From the NCBI GenBank assembly GCA_023249895.1, contig JAHFBS010000006.1:1-15574 (forward strand): a stretch of 15,574 nucleotides of DNA, given 5' to 3'. Positions 7,189-14,769 of the stretch are shown here, in pieces. The notes beneath the pieces are model-generated. The model was not told where the DNA came from and did no database searches. It worked only from the letters and a program-made list of their open reading frames with translations. Origin of the DNA: a bacterium. Its GTDB lineage: Bacteria; Babelota; Babeliae; Babelales; RVW-14. The position numbers and the translations under genes are program-made. The stretch's first letter is position 1. Each line of letters starts with the position of its first letter.

Positions 7189-8298
7189 ATGGCTTTGCCG
7201 CTTGATCGTTTGCGCAGCGATGTACGTCTTTTTGTTGCGCTGGTTGTAACACTTACACTTATTGGCGTTATTTTTATTTATTCATCAAGTTCTATCTTTG
7301 CGCTCGAAAAGTATGGTTCTGCGAGCTATTTTCTTAAAAAACAATTTATTTATTTGGTGCCCAGTATCGGCGCCTTTTTCTTATGTGCGTTGGTGCCGCT
7401 GACCTGGTGGCGCAAAAATTCTCCCTGGCTTTTCCTTGGTTCATTGGCGCTTACCTCCGTAACGCTGATTCCTGCGCTTGGCGTCAAATTTCATGGCTCG
7501 CATCGTTGGCTCTCGCTTTTTGGCTTTAGTTTTCAGCCCAGTGAAATACTTAAACTTTTTCTTTTTATGTATATGGGCTTTTTCCTTGAACGAAAGCACG
7601 ACAAGATCAAATCATTTCTCCATACCTATTTGCCACTCATGGTCATCTTTGGCATTACGTTTATTATATTGCTCAGGCAGCCAGATTTCGGTTCAGTGGT
7701 GACTATTATGACAACCGCGCTGATGCTCTTTTTCGTTGCCGAATTTCGCATGATCTATCTTTTGGTAACGGCATTGGCTGCTTGTCCGCTCGTTGTTTAT
7801 TTGATCATGTCAAAATCATACCGTCTTCGCCGTATTCTTATTTTTCTTAATCCATGGGCAGATCCGCAAGGCAGTGGCTTTCAGATTATTCAATCGCTCA
7901 TTGCCATTGGATCGGGGCATATTTGGGGCGTTGGGCTTTCAAATTCAAAGCAGAAGTTTTTTTATCTCCCTATGCAACATACCGATTTTATTTTTCCCAT
8001 CATTGCTGAAGAAGTTGGCTTTGCGGGTGTGATGGTATTGCTTACGCTCTATGTCCTTTTTTGCTTTTTTGGCATGCGTATTGCCGTAAGTCTTCATAAT
8101 CCTTTCGCTTTTTTTACCTCGCTTGCGTATGTTATTTTTATCTCGCTTCAAGCCGTGATTAACCTTATGGTTTGCTCGGGATTACTACCTACTAAGGGAT
8201 TAGGTCTTCCTTTTATCAGCTACGGAGGCACCGCACTTATGTGTTTTTGGGCAATGGTAGGATTCATCGTCAATAGTGCGCGTGCCGAACGATCATAA
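7189..8298 (+). CDS. ftsW: FtsW-type SEDS peptidoglycan glycosyltransferase
   Basis: Polytopic inner-membrane SEDS protein that polymerises lipid II at the division septum, normally with a partner class B PBP (FtsI). I start at the ATG at 7189 because AAAGGG lies six bases upstream and MALPLDRLRSD is a normal FtsW beginning; the ATG at 7141 has no ribosome-binding site. In 369-residue numbering, QPSEILKL is at 116-123 and the periplasmic GVGLSNSKQKFFYLP stretch precedes HTDFIF, whose Asp266 matches the Asp shown to be essential in SEDS enzymes. The C-terminal signature GLGLPFISYGGT is complete, and about ten hydrophobic segments can be counted. GLSNSKQKFFYLP and the position behind murD favour FtsW over RodA. 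murG does not follow, so the classical dcw order is broken here. Confidence 0.94.
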   Translation: MALPLDRLRSDVRLFVALVVTLTLIGVIFIYSSSSIFALEKYGSASYFLKKQFIYLVPSIGAFFLCALVPLTWWRKNSPWLFLGSLALTSVTLIPALGVKFHGSHRWLSLFGFSFQPSEILKLFLFMYMGFFLERKHDKIKSFLHTYLPLMVIFGITFIILLRQPDFGSVVTIMTTALMLFFVAEFRMIYLLVTALAACPLVVYLIMSKSYRLRRILIFLNPWADPQGSGFQIIQSLIAIGSGHIWGVGLSNSKQKFFYLPMQHTDFIFPIIAEEVGFAGVMVLLTLYVLFCFFGMRIAVSLHNPFAFFTSLAYVIFISLQAVINLMVCSGLLPTKGLGLPFISYGGTALMCFWAMVGFIVNSARAERS

Positions 8299-8334
8299 TA
8301 TTATTCCCATTTGTAAGGTTTATGCTGTTGATGG

Positions 8335-8362
8335 CCTGCCGATGCGGTTTTGCATTGACAGG
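8335..8362 (+). other. hairpin overlapping the promoter upstream of the 838-residue gene
   Basis: CCTG-C-CGATGC (8335-8345) can pair with GCATTG-A-CAGG (8352-8362) around loop GGTTTT: six plus four base pairs with one mismatch and one G-U. No T-run follows, so it is not a classical terminator. It contains the -35 hexamer of the promoter candidate and could be an operator or simply the end of the ftsW transcript. Confidence 0.35.
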
Positions 8363-8382
8363 ATGAACAGGCTTGGCATAAT
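8355..8382 (+). promoter_or_regulatory. near-consensus sigma70 promoter for the 838-residue exported protein
   Basis: TTGACA (8355-8360, perfect -35), a 16-base spacer, and CATAAT (8377-8382, five of six to -10). The predicted start is near 8389, giving a leader of about 35 bases to the ATG at 8426. This is one of the two best promoter matches in the window. Confidence 0.7.
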
Positions 8383-8425
8383 GGGACCATTCTTTTTTGG
8401 GTGTGTGGGGTAGATCCCAGGGGAT

Positions 8426-10942
8426 ATGTCAAAAAAATACATGAGGTGTTGCGTGAAACGTGTGAGAAAAAATTTTCAACATTATGGTCGTATTGTCGGT
8501 ATCATAACGGCACTGTTGAGTGGATTCTCTCAAATGTGCGCCATGGTGCCCTCTCCTGAGCTGCAGAGCAAAGAAGCGGCAACGCCAGTAGCAACCCCAT
8601 CTCCTCTTATGCCTTCTGAGGGATCCTTAGCATCATTACTTGCTGGTCTTGGTAATGGAAATAATGCTATTGATATCGGCTTTATTCTTTCACGTATTCA
8701 GCATGAACGAGAAACCTCAGAAAAACATACACGCATGCTTAATGCATTACCACAAGAGTTGCGCCAAAAAGTTACTGATATGTGCGCAGAGTTTGAGGCA
8801 TTGAGCAATGCATTGCGTCTTGAATGGTGTTTTGACACCTTAGTAACTTCGATTCAAAAATCGCTTACACTTTATATAGGCCGAAATGAAGCAGTGGTTA
8901 AAGACTTAGATAACGTCTTTGATCAGTTTCGTGCGGCATTGAAAGATGGAACATTTACTGAGTCGCTTGTTGCTCAAACGCCCTATGCCTCTAACCCCAT
9001 GTTTCAGCTTCTTGCCGGCATGACGGGTATTTTACCGCACCCCAAAAAATCATTTAATCAAGAGATAGCACTTAAACTGCGTCGTGTTCTTGATGCTGTT
9101 CTGAGTGCTTATAGTCAGCGTGGTACTGAGCAGCAGTCGGTACTTGCACTTCAGGTGCGTATGTTGCGTGATCTGATGGTGGATGCTGAAAAAAAAGATG
9201 TTGCTGCATTATGCAAAATTTGTGCTCGCCTCCTCAATGAACGATGCGAGACGGTTCGTAAGCACCTCAAAGCTACCAGTGATGCGATGCAGTTAGAGCG
9301 CAAAAAATTGCTGCCTACAAGTCTTCAAAAAAGCAGGCCAGTCCAACTTTATGCCGAAGCGCTTGATTACTGGATACATTATTTTGAGGGGTATGAATCG
9401 ACATTACGTTCATTCATGAATTTTACAAAAGCTGCTGACTATGATCTTGGATGGCTCTTACCATTGATCTCTCGAACCTACGAAGTTTTTGAGCCGGTTA
9501 TTGAAGGGCAATTGCTGACCAAATCCTTTAAATTTAATCTCTGTCGTGAAGGCGTTATACGTACGGTTATTCTTGCGTTAGCAACCGAACATTATTATTG
9601 CCGTAATGCGCAGGAACAGGCACAAGGCTATATGCTTGGAGGATCCACACTTCACAAAACAGCAGAAACTGCTGCTCGTCATGGAGTTGCTGCTCCTGGT
9701 CCGCTTGATATTGTTGCCGCTGGTGCCATGGAAAATGCTCAAAATCTTGTGGTACTCGATGCACCAATGATGTTTGCTGAGCCAATGCATCCGCTCAAAC
9801 TTTCAGCGATACGGTTGCTACTTGCACTTGGTGGTTACCATATGACCAATTGGGATGACAAAGATAGAAAGCTATGGCCCAACGAAGATAAATGGGTAAA
9901 ATTCGTACTTTCGGTCATTACCCATACAGGCTATGAAATGCTCGGTGCTTATGGACAGTATGCACTTGAAGCTCACATCGCGCCCAAAACACTTGATTCG
10001 GTTGAAATGTATTCGGCTGGCTTAATTAAACCGGAATTGCTGCCAACTATTTTACGTATTGCCATCCCATGGATCATGCTCAGAACGAAAGCAAAAAACC
10101 AAATTGATAAGGTGGCTAAATTTAGTGAGCAAGACTTTATCATGTTCTACCCAAGCTTTTATGGCTGGCTTTTTGCTGCATGGGCAGGAAAAGGAATTGG
10201 ACTTGGTTTTTGGAATTTGGGTAAGGGAATTTGGAATCTAATGCCGTTTGGTAATCGTCCGGTCCAGCAGGCGGCGCAACCAAATCAACCGGTAAATAAT
10301 AATGAAGCTCAACAAGATGTAGAGCGCCGTATTGACGCCGATTATTGTACATTCGAATTCTATATTCAGTATGTTATCGCGCATTACCTATTCAAGAGCT
10401 TGGGGATGTTTAGTGGCAAAATGCTTGCCAAGGCGTATCGTAAATTGTTCGCGCATGATGACAGTACCGCTCTAGGTGTGGGACCAATGATTACCGACTT
10501 TAAACGTTACGCAGCCATGATATTTATTCCAAGCCCTGATAACGAGATCCGCAAAGCATTTATTGAGATTATGGTGAGTCAAGGGCGCTTAAAACGTGAT
10601 GATGCCAACAAGGTTGAAGTAGTAGATAGCTGCATTTTTGAAGAAATTTTGCATCGTGCGGTTCAGTTTAAATTGATTACTCATCCGCAAGCGGCTTCAT
10701 TTCTATCGTCGTTTATTAAACTGCAGACAAAAACCGATCGCTATAAAGAGATTGCAGCGTTACTTAATGAGGTTTTTGAAGAAGCGGAATCACAAAGTAC
10801 GGTAGGACTTGCTGGTTGGGTTGGTGGAATGATTGGTGGAATGTCGGCAAATATTTTGATGTGGTGGCATGGGCCGTTCTTTAAGAAAGCACCTGCTCCG
10901 TGCGGTATTGTCGTCGATGACTCTATGGTATGTGCTGTTTAA
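8426..10942 (+). CDS. large exported protein of unknown function (838 aa)
   Basis: I do not recognise a family. The N-terminus has a basic region and a hydrophobic core (about 22-35, IVGIITALLSGFSQMCA), so it is probably exported. A Pro/Thr/Ser linker follows (about 41-66). The middle is mostly helical and charged, with isolated Trp-rich patches (YHMTNWDDKDRKLW near 471-484). A Trp/Gly-rich hydrophobic stretch at about 577-605 (YGWLFAAWAGKGIGLGFW...) is followed by a Gln/Asn/Pro linker (about 609-633). A second Gly/Trp-rich hydrophobic segment (about 791-813, VGLAGWVGGMIGGMSANILM) lies near the C-terminus. No catalytic motif is evident. Start choice: the ATG at 8426 follows CAGGGG but with tight spacing; the GTG at 8453, preceded by GAGGTG, would give a more standard signal peptide (MKRVRKNFQHYGRIV). 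It has its own promoter. A membrane-inserting or host-directed role is conceivable but unproven. Confidence 0.85.
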   Translation: MSKKYMRCCVKRVRKNFQHYGRIVGIITALLSGFSQMCAMVPSPELQSKEAATPVATPSPLMPSEGSLASLLAGLGNGNNAIDIGFILSRIQHERETSEKHTRMLNALPQELRQKVTDMCAEFEALSNALRLEWCFDTLVTSIQKSLTLYIGRNEAVVKDLDNVFDQFRAALKDGTFTESLVAQTPYASNPMFQLLAGMTGILPHPKKSFNQEIALKLRRVLDAVLSAYSQRGTEQQSVLALQVRMLRDLMVDAEKKDVAALCKICARLLNERCETVRKHLKATSDAMQLERKKLLPTSLQKSRPVQLYAEALDYWIHYFEGYESTLRSFMNFTKAADYDLGWLLPLISRTYEVFEPVIEGQLLTKSFKFNLCREGVIRTVILALATEHYYCRNAQEQAQGYMLGGSTLHKTAETAARHGVAAPGPLDIVAAGAMENAQNLVVLDAPMMFAEPMHPLKLSAIRLLLALGGYHMTNWDDKDRKLWPNEDKWVKFVLSVITHTGYEMLGAYGQYALEAHIAPKTLDSVEMYSAGLIKPELLPTILRIAIPWIMLRTKAKNQIDKVAKFSEQDFIMFYPSFYGWLFAAWAGKGIGLGFWNLGKGIWNLMPFGNRPVQQAAQPNQPVNNNEAQQDVERRIDADYCTFEFYIQYVIAHYLFKSLGMFSGKMLAKAYRKLFAHDDSTALGVGPMITDFKRYAAMIFIPSPDNEIRKAFIEIMVSQGRLKRDDANKVEVVDSCIFEEILHRAVQFKLITHPQAASFLSSFIKLQTKTDRYKEIAALLNEVFEEAESQSTVGLAGWVGGMIGGMSANILMWWHGPFFKKAPAPCGIVVDDSMVCAV

Positions 10943-10960
10943 GTGTTGCCTTTTTGTGTC

Positions 10961-10982
10961 ATCCCCGCCGCCGAGCGGGGAT
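10961..10982. repeat. REP-like palindrome between convergent genes
   Basis: ATCCCCGC (10961-10968) and GCGGGGAT (10975-10982) form a perfect 8-bp GC-rich stem around CGCCGA. With flanks it reads GTCATCCCCGC...GCGGGGATCCAG, a form familiar from dispersed intergenic palindromes in many bacterial genomes. No T-run follows directly on either strand, yet its position between two converging genes suits a bidirectional transcription block. Confidence 0.7.
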
Positions 10983-11012
10983 CCAGCGCTTTGTCATACA
11001 AGCCAACGGCGT

Positions 11013-12089
11013 CTATTCCTCAACCGCTGTCGTAATATGCGCCTTAACAATAACCGGATGATTATTGCGTAAGCAGTATCCTGCAGGCGAAATCACCACT
11101 TTGTATTTTCCTAGCTTTGATGCTACGAGCGAAAAGTTTGAGTCGGCACGGATCAGACAATCAAATCTGAGTATCGAGAAAAAATCTTCAAGCACATGAG
11201 TAGTGTGGTCGTGCGATTCATGGCGATAATCAAAGGTAATTGAGCCATCATTGATCATTCGTTTATATTTTTCAGCAATGGATGCAGGGTCCTTGTCGTC
11301 GGTAAAAATAAAAACGTACAGTGATTTATCTTTATACAGCTCACGAATTTTTTTGATGCCGTAGATATAAAAATCATCATTAACGCACTTAAAAGGATAG
11401 TAATCATCAAGATATTGTTTGCCTTGTGGCGGTGTATTGTAGGCAAAGGACATCGACAAATCAAAACCGTTGCTGTTGCGTCGTACATGAACAGCAACAG
11501 AGATAGCGTTATTGGGAAGTGAAATTAAGCGCAGGGGACAACGAGGGTAAATAAGTTTGCGAACATGATTAATGAAGTTTCCATCATCCCAATTTGCATA
11601 AAAATAGGCACGAGCGTCTTCAAGCCGTTCAAATTCGACCATCGATTCGGGAAACCAGGGAACGATATATAACGAGCCTTCGTCTGCTTTGATGTTGACG
11701 GTATTGATCCAAAGAATTTTGTTGACCGGTTGGCCGTTATCATATTTCTTGAGCGCATCAGTGTTGCCGACGGTTGAAAGTAATTCTGCTTCATCCAAAA
11801 CTAAGTGCGAGGAATATTCAAATGGGTAGTACAAAAGCGGGATATGATATTTGTACGAAATCCACTTGGCATGCAAATAACACAATAAATTATCCCCAAA
11901 GCGTCCACCACTTAGCCCATAGGTGACAGCGCTGATGCCGGTGGCAAGGTGTTGTTGTTCCTTGGCTTTGTACGATGCGCAATCGAAGGTGCTGGGTGCC
12001 GTAAAATCTTGGAGATAGGGTGAAGTATGGTGAGCAAGCAATTGGTAGGGTGAAAGTAAAAATAAAAGAATAAGACGAACGTTCTTCAT
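11013..12089 (-). CDS. exported fucosyltransferase-like glycosyltransferase (tentative)
   Basis: A 358-residue protein with an N-terminal signal peptide (MKNVRLILLFLLSPYQLLAH). Motifs recall the alpha-1,2/alpha-1,6 and protein O-fucosyltransferase superfamily: SGGRFGDNLLCYLHAKW (60-76) fits the N-terminal G-G-R-x-G-[DN] loop, and VAVHVRR (198-204) fits the HxRRxD/G nucleotide-sugar site. YVFIFTDD (258-265) and DSNFSLVASKLG (317-328) fit the C-terminal sugar-nucleotide domain. A cytoplasmic enzyme would be expected for a GDP-sugar donor, so the signal peptide is odd: the protein may be anchored, secreted into a host, or no longer a transferase. It is convergent with the 838-residue gene and has a weak purine-rich ribosome-binding site (AGAGAG). 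The acceptor is unknown. Family confidence is moderate; the reading frame is certain. Confidence 0.7.
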   Translation of the reverse strand: MKNVRLILLFLLSPYQLLAHHTSPYLQDFTAPSTFDCASYKAKEQQHLATGISAVTYGLSGGRFGDNLLCYLHAKWISYKYHIPLLYYPFEYSSHLVLDEAELLSTVGNTDALKKYDNGQPVNKILWINTVNIKADEGSLYIVPWFPESMVEFERLEDARAYFYANWDDGNFINHVRKLIYPRCPLRLISLPNNAISVAVHVRRNSNGFDLSMSFAYNTPPQGKQYLDDYYPFKCVNDDFYIYGIKKIRELYKDKSLYVFIFTDDKDPASIAEKYKRMINDGSITFDYRHESHDHTTHVLEDFFSILRFDCLIRADSNFSLVASKLGKYKVVISPAGYCLRNNHPVIVKAHITTAVEE

Positions 12090-12172
12090 AGCTACTCTCT
12101 TTTTCTTGAAAAAGTATGTAGGAACGAAATGGAGTGTAGCAAAAATGAGAACTTATAAGAGAGTGAGCTCTG

Positions 12173-12982
12173 TTATTGTTCTACCGACGCCAGGACAATA
12201 CTCAGTTCCTGTGCCCGTGCAATAAACTCTTTTTTCTGTGCGATTAACGTGCTTGAAGAAAGCCAGGAGAAGACAGCAACATCGCCTGGCTTAATGCCAT
12301 CAAGCGATGTCGGCCCTAGTGTGGGAAGATCAAAGCCTCGATGCTGATCACATCGTGCTGATTTGCACACAACAACTCCGCCACCACCAAGTTCTATGCC
12401 ACGACGAATGCAGGCGTTGGTGCCTTCAATCGCTTCAACTGCAAGAACCATGCCATTTTTCATGACTACCGTTTGCCCAATGTGAGCGTGCGCAAGATCA
12501 TGTGCGGTGGCAAGACCGATAGAAATATCATTACGCAGTTCTGGCGTAAGTGTGCCGGTAAGAATGCCGGGCGGCACTAACAATCCTGCCAAAACATTGT
12601 CTTGATGCATGATCCGCATGCCGTGTTTTTCGATCTCTTTGCCAATGGCTTCCATAATATTGGTGTCATTCTTGTTGATGAGTGACCCGAGAAGCTTTAT
12701 AGCAAAAAAATCAAATTTGAGATGCTTAAGAAGATTCTGTTTATCGACTTTGCCCAAAAACAAAACATCGGTTGTTTTACGTTGGGCAAGCAATGCTAGA
12801 ATGCCATTCGGCTTATAAAACTCCTGCACAATAACTTCAGCATGATCGCCAACACAGGCACGAATTGCCGTTGCATTGTCATCAGGAAAAAGAACAACAA
12901 CAAAAAACTCTGCACGATCAGTAAGAAATTTTTTGCAGGCTTCAAGGGGAAGTGTGCCGGTTCCGGCAATGAGCGCAATCAT
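12173..12982 (-). CDS. lpxI: UDP-2,3-diacylglucosamine pyrophosphatase, LpxI type
   Basis: Cleaves UDP-2,3-diacylglucosamine to lipid X and UMP, the fourth step of the Raetz lipid A pathway, at the cytoplasmic face of the inner membrane. The sequence starts with the characteristic MIALIAGTGTLPL. It contains the strongly conserved LAVEAIEGTNACIRRG (180-195) and the C-terminal CDQHRGFDLPTLG (211-223), whose Asp218 corresponds to the conserved acidic active-site region of LpxI (formerly DUF1009). The length (269) is normal. LpxI replaces LpxH in many bacteria outside the beta/gamma-proteobacteria. Its ATG overlaps the TGA of the oxidoreductase gene (ATGA), so translation is probably coupled. It is the last gene of the lpxA-oxidoreductase-lpxI run. 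I see no clear terminator in the 190 bases after it. Confidence 0.94.
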   Translation of the reverse strand: MIALIAGTGTLPLEACKKFLTDRAEFFVVVLFPDDNATAIRACVGDHAEVIVQEFYKPNGILALLAQRKTTDVLFLGKVDKQNLLKHLKFDFFAIKLLGSLINKNDTNIMEAIGKEIEKHGMRIMHQDNVLAGLLVPPGILTGTLTPELRNDISIGLATAHDLAHAHIGQTVVMKNGMVLAVEAIEGTNACIRRGIELGGGGVVVCKSARCDQHRGFDLPTLGPTSLDGIKPGDVAVFSWLSSSTLIAQKKEFIARAQELSIVLASVEQ

Positions 12983-13923
12983 CTGAGTCCGAGTGAGCGT
13001 TCGATATCAAAGGTTAATTTAAGTGCGGCAAGATCTTGTGCGGCATTGGTAAGACGATCACCGGTAATAATTGCATCTACGAAGTGTTCGATCTCAAGCT
13101 TGAGAGGATTGTCTTTGTAAACAAACACACGCTCAATAGTTGATTCTTGACGATACTTTAATTGATCAGCGCCAACCTGAACACTTGAAGTTGCTTGACG
13201 ATGGATCGTAAGATCCTGCGTTGAAAAATCGAGGAGCATATATTCGCCCGGCTGATGAATAGCCATGGTACGTTTTTTGATTTGTGACGCACGGCTCGAA
13301 ATGATTGATGCAAGCGTGCCATTTTCAAAGGTAATTGATACAGCAGCTATATCGCATGATGAACTGTGAACTTTGGTACCGTGTGCAGAAAAGCTTTTAA
13401 CTGGAGCGTCGACAAGATTAATGACCAAATCGATATCATGGATCATCAGATCAAGCACAACGCTATCCTTTTGGACGCGCGGTGCAAACGGGCCGACACG
13501 ATGACATTCAATAAGTGTTGGCTTGTTGATAATTTTTTTTACTTCTTGGATGGCGCCATTAAAACGTTCAACGTGGCCAACATGAAGTGCAACGCCGTTT
13601 GCGTGTGCAAGATCAACTAATTCCTTGGCCTGTTCATAATCATTGGTAAGAGGTTTTTCAAGCAAAACATGCTTGCCCTGTCGGAGACACTCTTTGGCAA
13701 CGTCATAGTGAGCAGCAGTTGGTACGGCAATGATGACGCCGTCAACATCGGGCAGCCATGCTTTAAAATCATGCGTGGTGGTGATGGTTGCTCCACGGAT
13801 TTTATTCCAGTTTGTTTCAACTGGATCGGCAATAGCAGTGAGTTGCGCTTTTTGAAGGCTACGTGCATTGTTTGCGTGGTAGCCACCCATGTGACCGAGG
13901 CCAATGACGCCAAGTTTTATCAT
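12979..13923 (-). CDS. Gfo/Idh/MocA-family sugar oxidoreductase, possible UDP-GlcNAc 3-dehydrogenase
   Basis: NAD(P)-dependent dehydrogenase of 314 residues. The N-terminal Rossmann fold has the GLGHMGGYHA loop (8-17), an acidic cofactor-ribose position in AIADP (30-34) and the family marker EKP (89-91, with catalytic Lys90). The C-terminal alpha/beta substrate domain has GHVERFNGA (116-124) and DLMIHDIDLV (158-167, with the conserved His162). It lies between lpxA and lpxI, overlapping both by ATGA. Known precedent: GnnA, a Gfo/Idh/MocA enzyme, oxidises UDP-GlcNAc at C3, and the aminotransferase GnnB then makes UDP-GlcNAc3N for amide-linked lipid A; gnnA/gnnB sit near lpxA in Leptospira and Acidithiobacillus. 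No GnnB-like gene is in the window, so the GnnA assignment is an inference. The alternative is another nucleotide-sugar dehydrogenase. The family call is secure, the substrate is not. Confidence 0.92.
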   Translation of the reverse strand: MIKLGVIGLGHMGGYHANNARSLQKAQLTAIADPVETNWNKIRGATITTTHDFKAWLPDVDGVIIAVPTAAHYDVAKECLRQGKHVLLEKPLTNDYEQAKELVDLAHANGVALHVGHVERFNGAIQEVKKIINKPTLIECHRVGPFAPRVQKDSVVLDLMIHDIDLVINLVDAPVKSFSAHGTKVHSSSCDIAAVSITFENGTLASIISSRASQIKKRTMAIHQPGEYMLLDFSTQDLTIHRQATSSVQVGADQLKYRQESTIERVFVYKDNPLKLEIEHFVDAIITGDRLTNAAQDLAALKLTFDIERSLGLR

Positions 13924-14750
13924 AATTCTTCATCCTGTGATTGAGTTGCGGTTTTACGTGAAACACCGCGTTGACTGTTTTTAATGAATGATAAGAATGT
14001 TGCTACCTGCGCATCAGCACCCCAACTTGGTTCGTGCTGCGCCAGTTCGGTAATTTGTTCAAGTGGAAGCTTATCTTGAAAGAAGAGTTTGGTAACGTGC
14101 TTGAGCGCGTTAATACTCTCGCGTGAAAATCCGCCGCGTTTCAGGCCAATAACATTAAGACCATAAAAGCGAGCCGGTTTTCCACTATATAAACAGAAAG
14201 GTGGAAGATCTTGGCGTATGCCGCTCATAGGGCCAAGGCCGGCATACATACCGATGCGGCAGAATTGATGCGAGGCGCTGTTGGCCATAACGATAGCATT
14301 TTTTTCGATATGAACATGACCGCCAAGACTGACATTATTAATGAGGGTGACGTTGTCTTCGAGTACAACATCATGTGATGCGTGTGCAAAATTCATGAGA
14401 TAACAACGATTGCCAATTTTTGTAATGCCGTTGGCCGTGCGTGGGGCGTGAATGGTAACAAATTCGCGTAGTTCACAATCAGCGCCAATTTCAATGGTGC
14501 CCCAATTTTCTTTTACTCCAAGAACTTGTCCGGGAAATCCAATTGAGACGTAGGCATGCAAGCGCGTGTTGGCACCGATAGTGGTGTTACCAATAACGAC
14601 ACAAAATGGACCAATTTTAACTCCAGTGCCAAGTTTGACGTTGGCACCAACGGTGGCGGTTGGATGAATAAATGTTTCTGAATTTTTAAAAAATGATTCT
14701 TCAAAAAAAGAAGAAGACCCCGATTGAGGGGTTTGTATGTGAGTGTTCAC
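13920..14750 (-). CDS. lpxA: UDP-N-acetylglucosamine O-acyltransferase (divergent)
   Basis: First lipid A enzyme: transfers an (R)-3-hydroxyacyl group from ACP to position 3 of a UDP-amino sugar; a trimer of left-handed beta-helices. Hexapeptide repeats run from about residue 29 to 190. FAHASHD (121-127) carries the catalytic base His126 (E. coli His125) and His123; His145, His161 and Gln162 match E. coli His144, His160 and Gln161. The C-terminal GLKRGGFSRESI (202-213) is diagnostic. Oddities: the E. coli QDLK stretch (73-76) reads QVLG here, so Asp74 and Lys76 are missing, and the E. coli acyl-chain ruler Gly173 is Pro174. The only plausible start is GTG (14750), giving an N-terminal extension of some 20 residues encoded across a terminator-like hairpin, with a weak ribosome-binding site. 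It starts 19 bases after tRNA-Gln and overlaps the next gene by ATGA. Confidence 0.93.
   Translation of the reverse strand: MNTHIQTPQSGSSSFFEESFFKNSETFIHPTATVGANVKLGTGVKIGPFCVVIGNTTIGANTRLHAYVSIGFPGQVLGVKENWGTIEIGADCELREFVTIHAPRTANGITKIGNRCYLMNFAHASHDVVLEDNVTLINNVSLGGHVHIEKNAIVMANSASHQFCRIGMYAGLGPMSGIRQDLPPFCLYSGKPARFYGLNVIGLKRGGFSRESINALKHVTKLFFQDKLPLEQITELAQHEPSWGADAQVATFLSFIKNSQRGVSRKTATQSQDEEL
14703..14732 (-). terminator. terminator-like hairpin within the first codons of lpxA
   Basis: On the minus strand ACCCC-TCAATC-GGGGT forms a 5-bp stem (14717-14732). It is followed by CTTCTTC and seven T residues (14703-14709). It lies about 40 bases after tRNA-Gln and covers lpxA codons 7-12. It could end the spoVG/tRNA transcript or attenuate lpxA. 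The T-run is not immediately adjacent to the stem, so strength is uncertain. Confidence 0.45.
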
Positions 14751-14769
14751 GGATGTCTTTCTGAATGAT

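Noticed and set aside
9567..9790. Two overlapping minus-strand reading frames inside the 838-residue gene
   Set aside because: Compositional shadows of the coding strand without start signals or homology-like motifs.
12101..12116. AT-rich hairpin CTTTTTCTTGAAAAAG upstream of the fucosyltransferase-like gene
   Set aside because: A six-pair A/T stem with no adjacent terminator tract or promoter context; probably chance in an AT-rich spacer.
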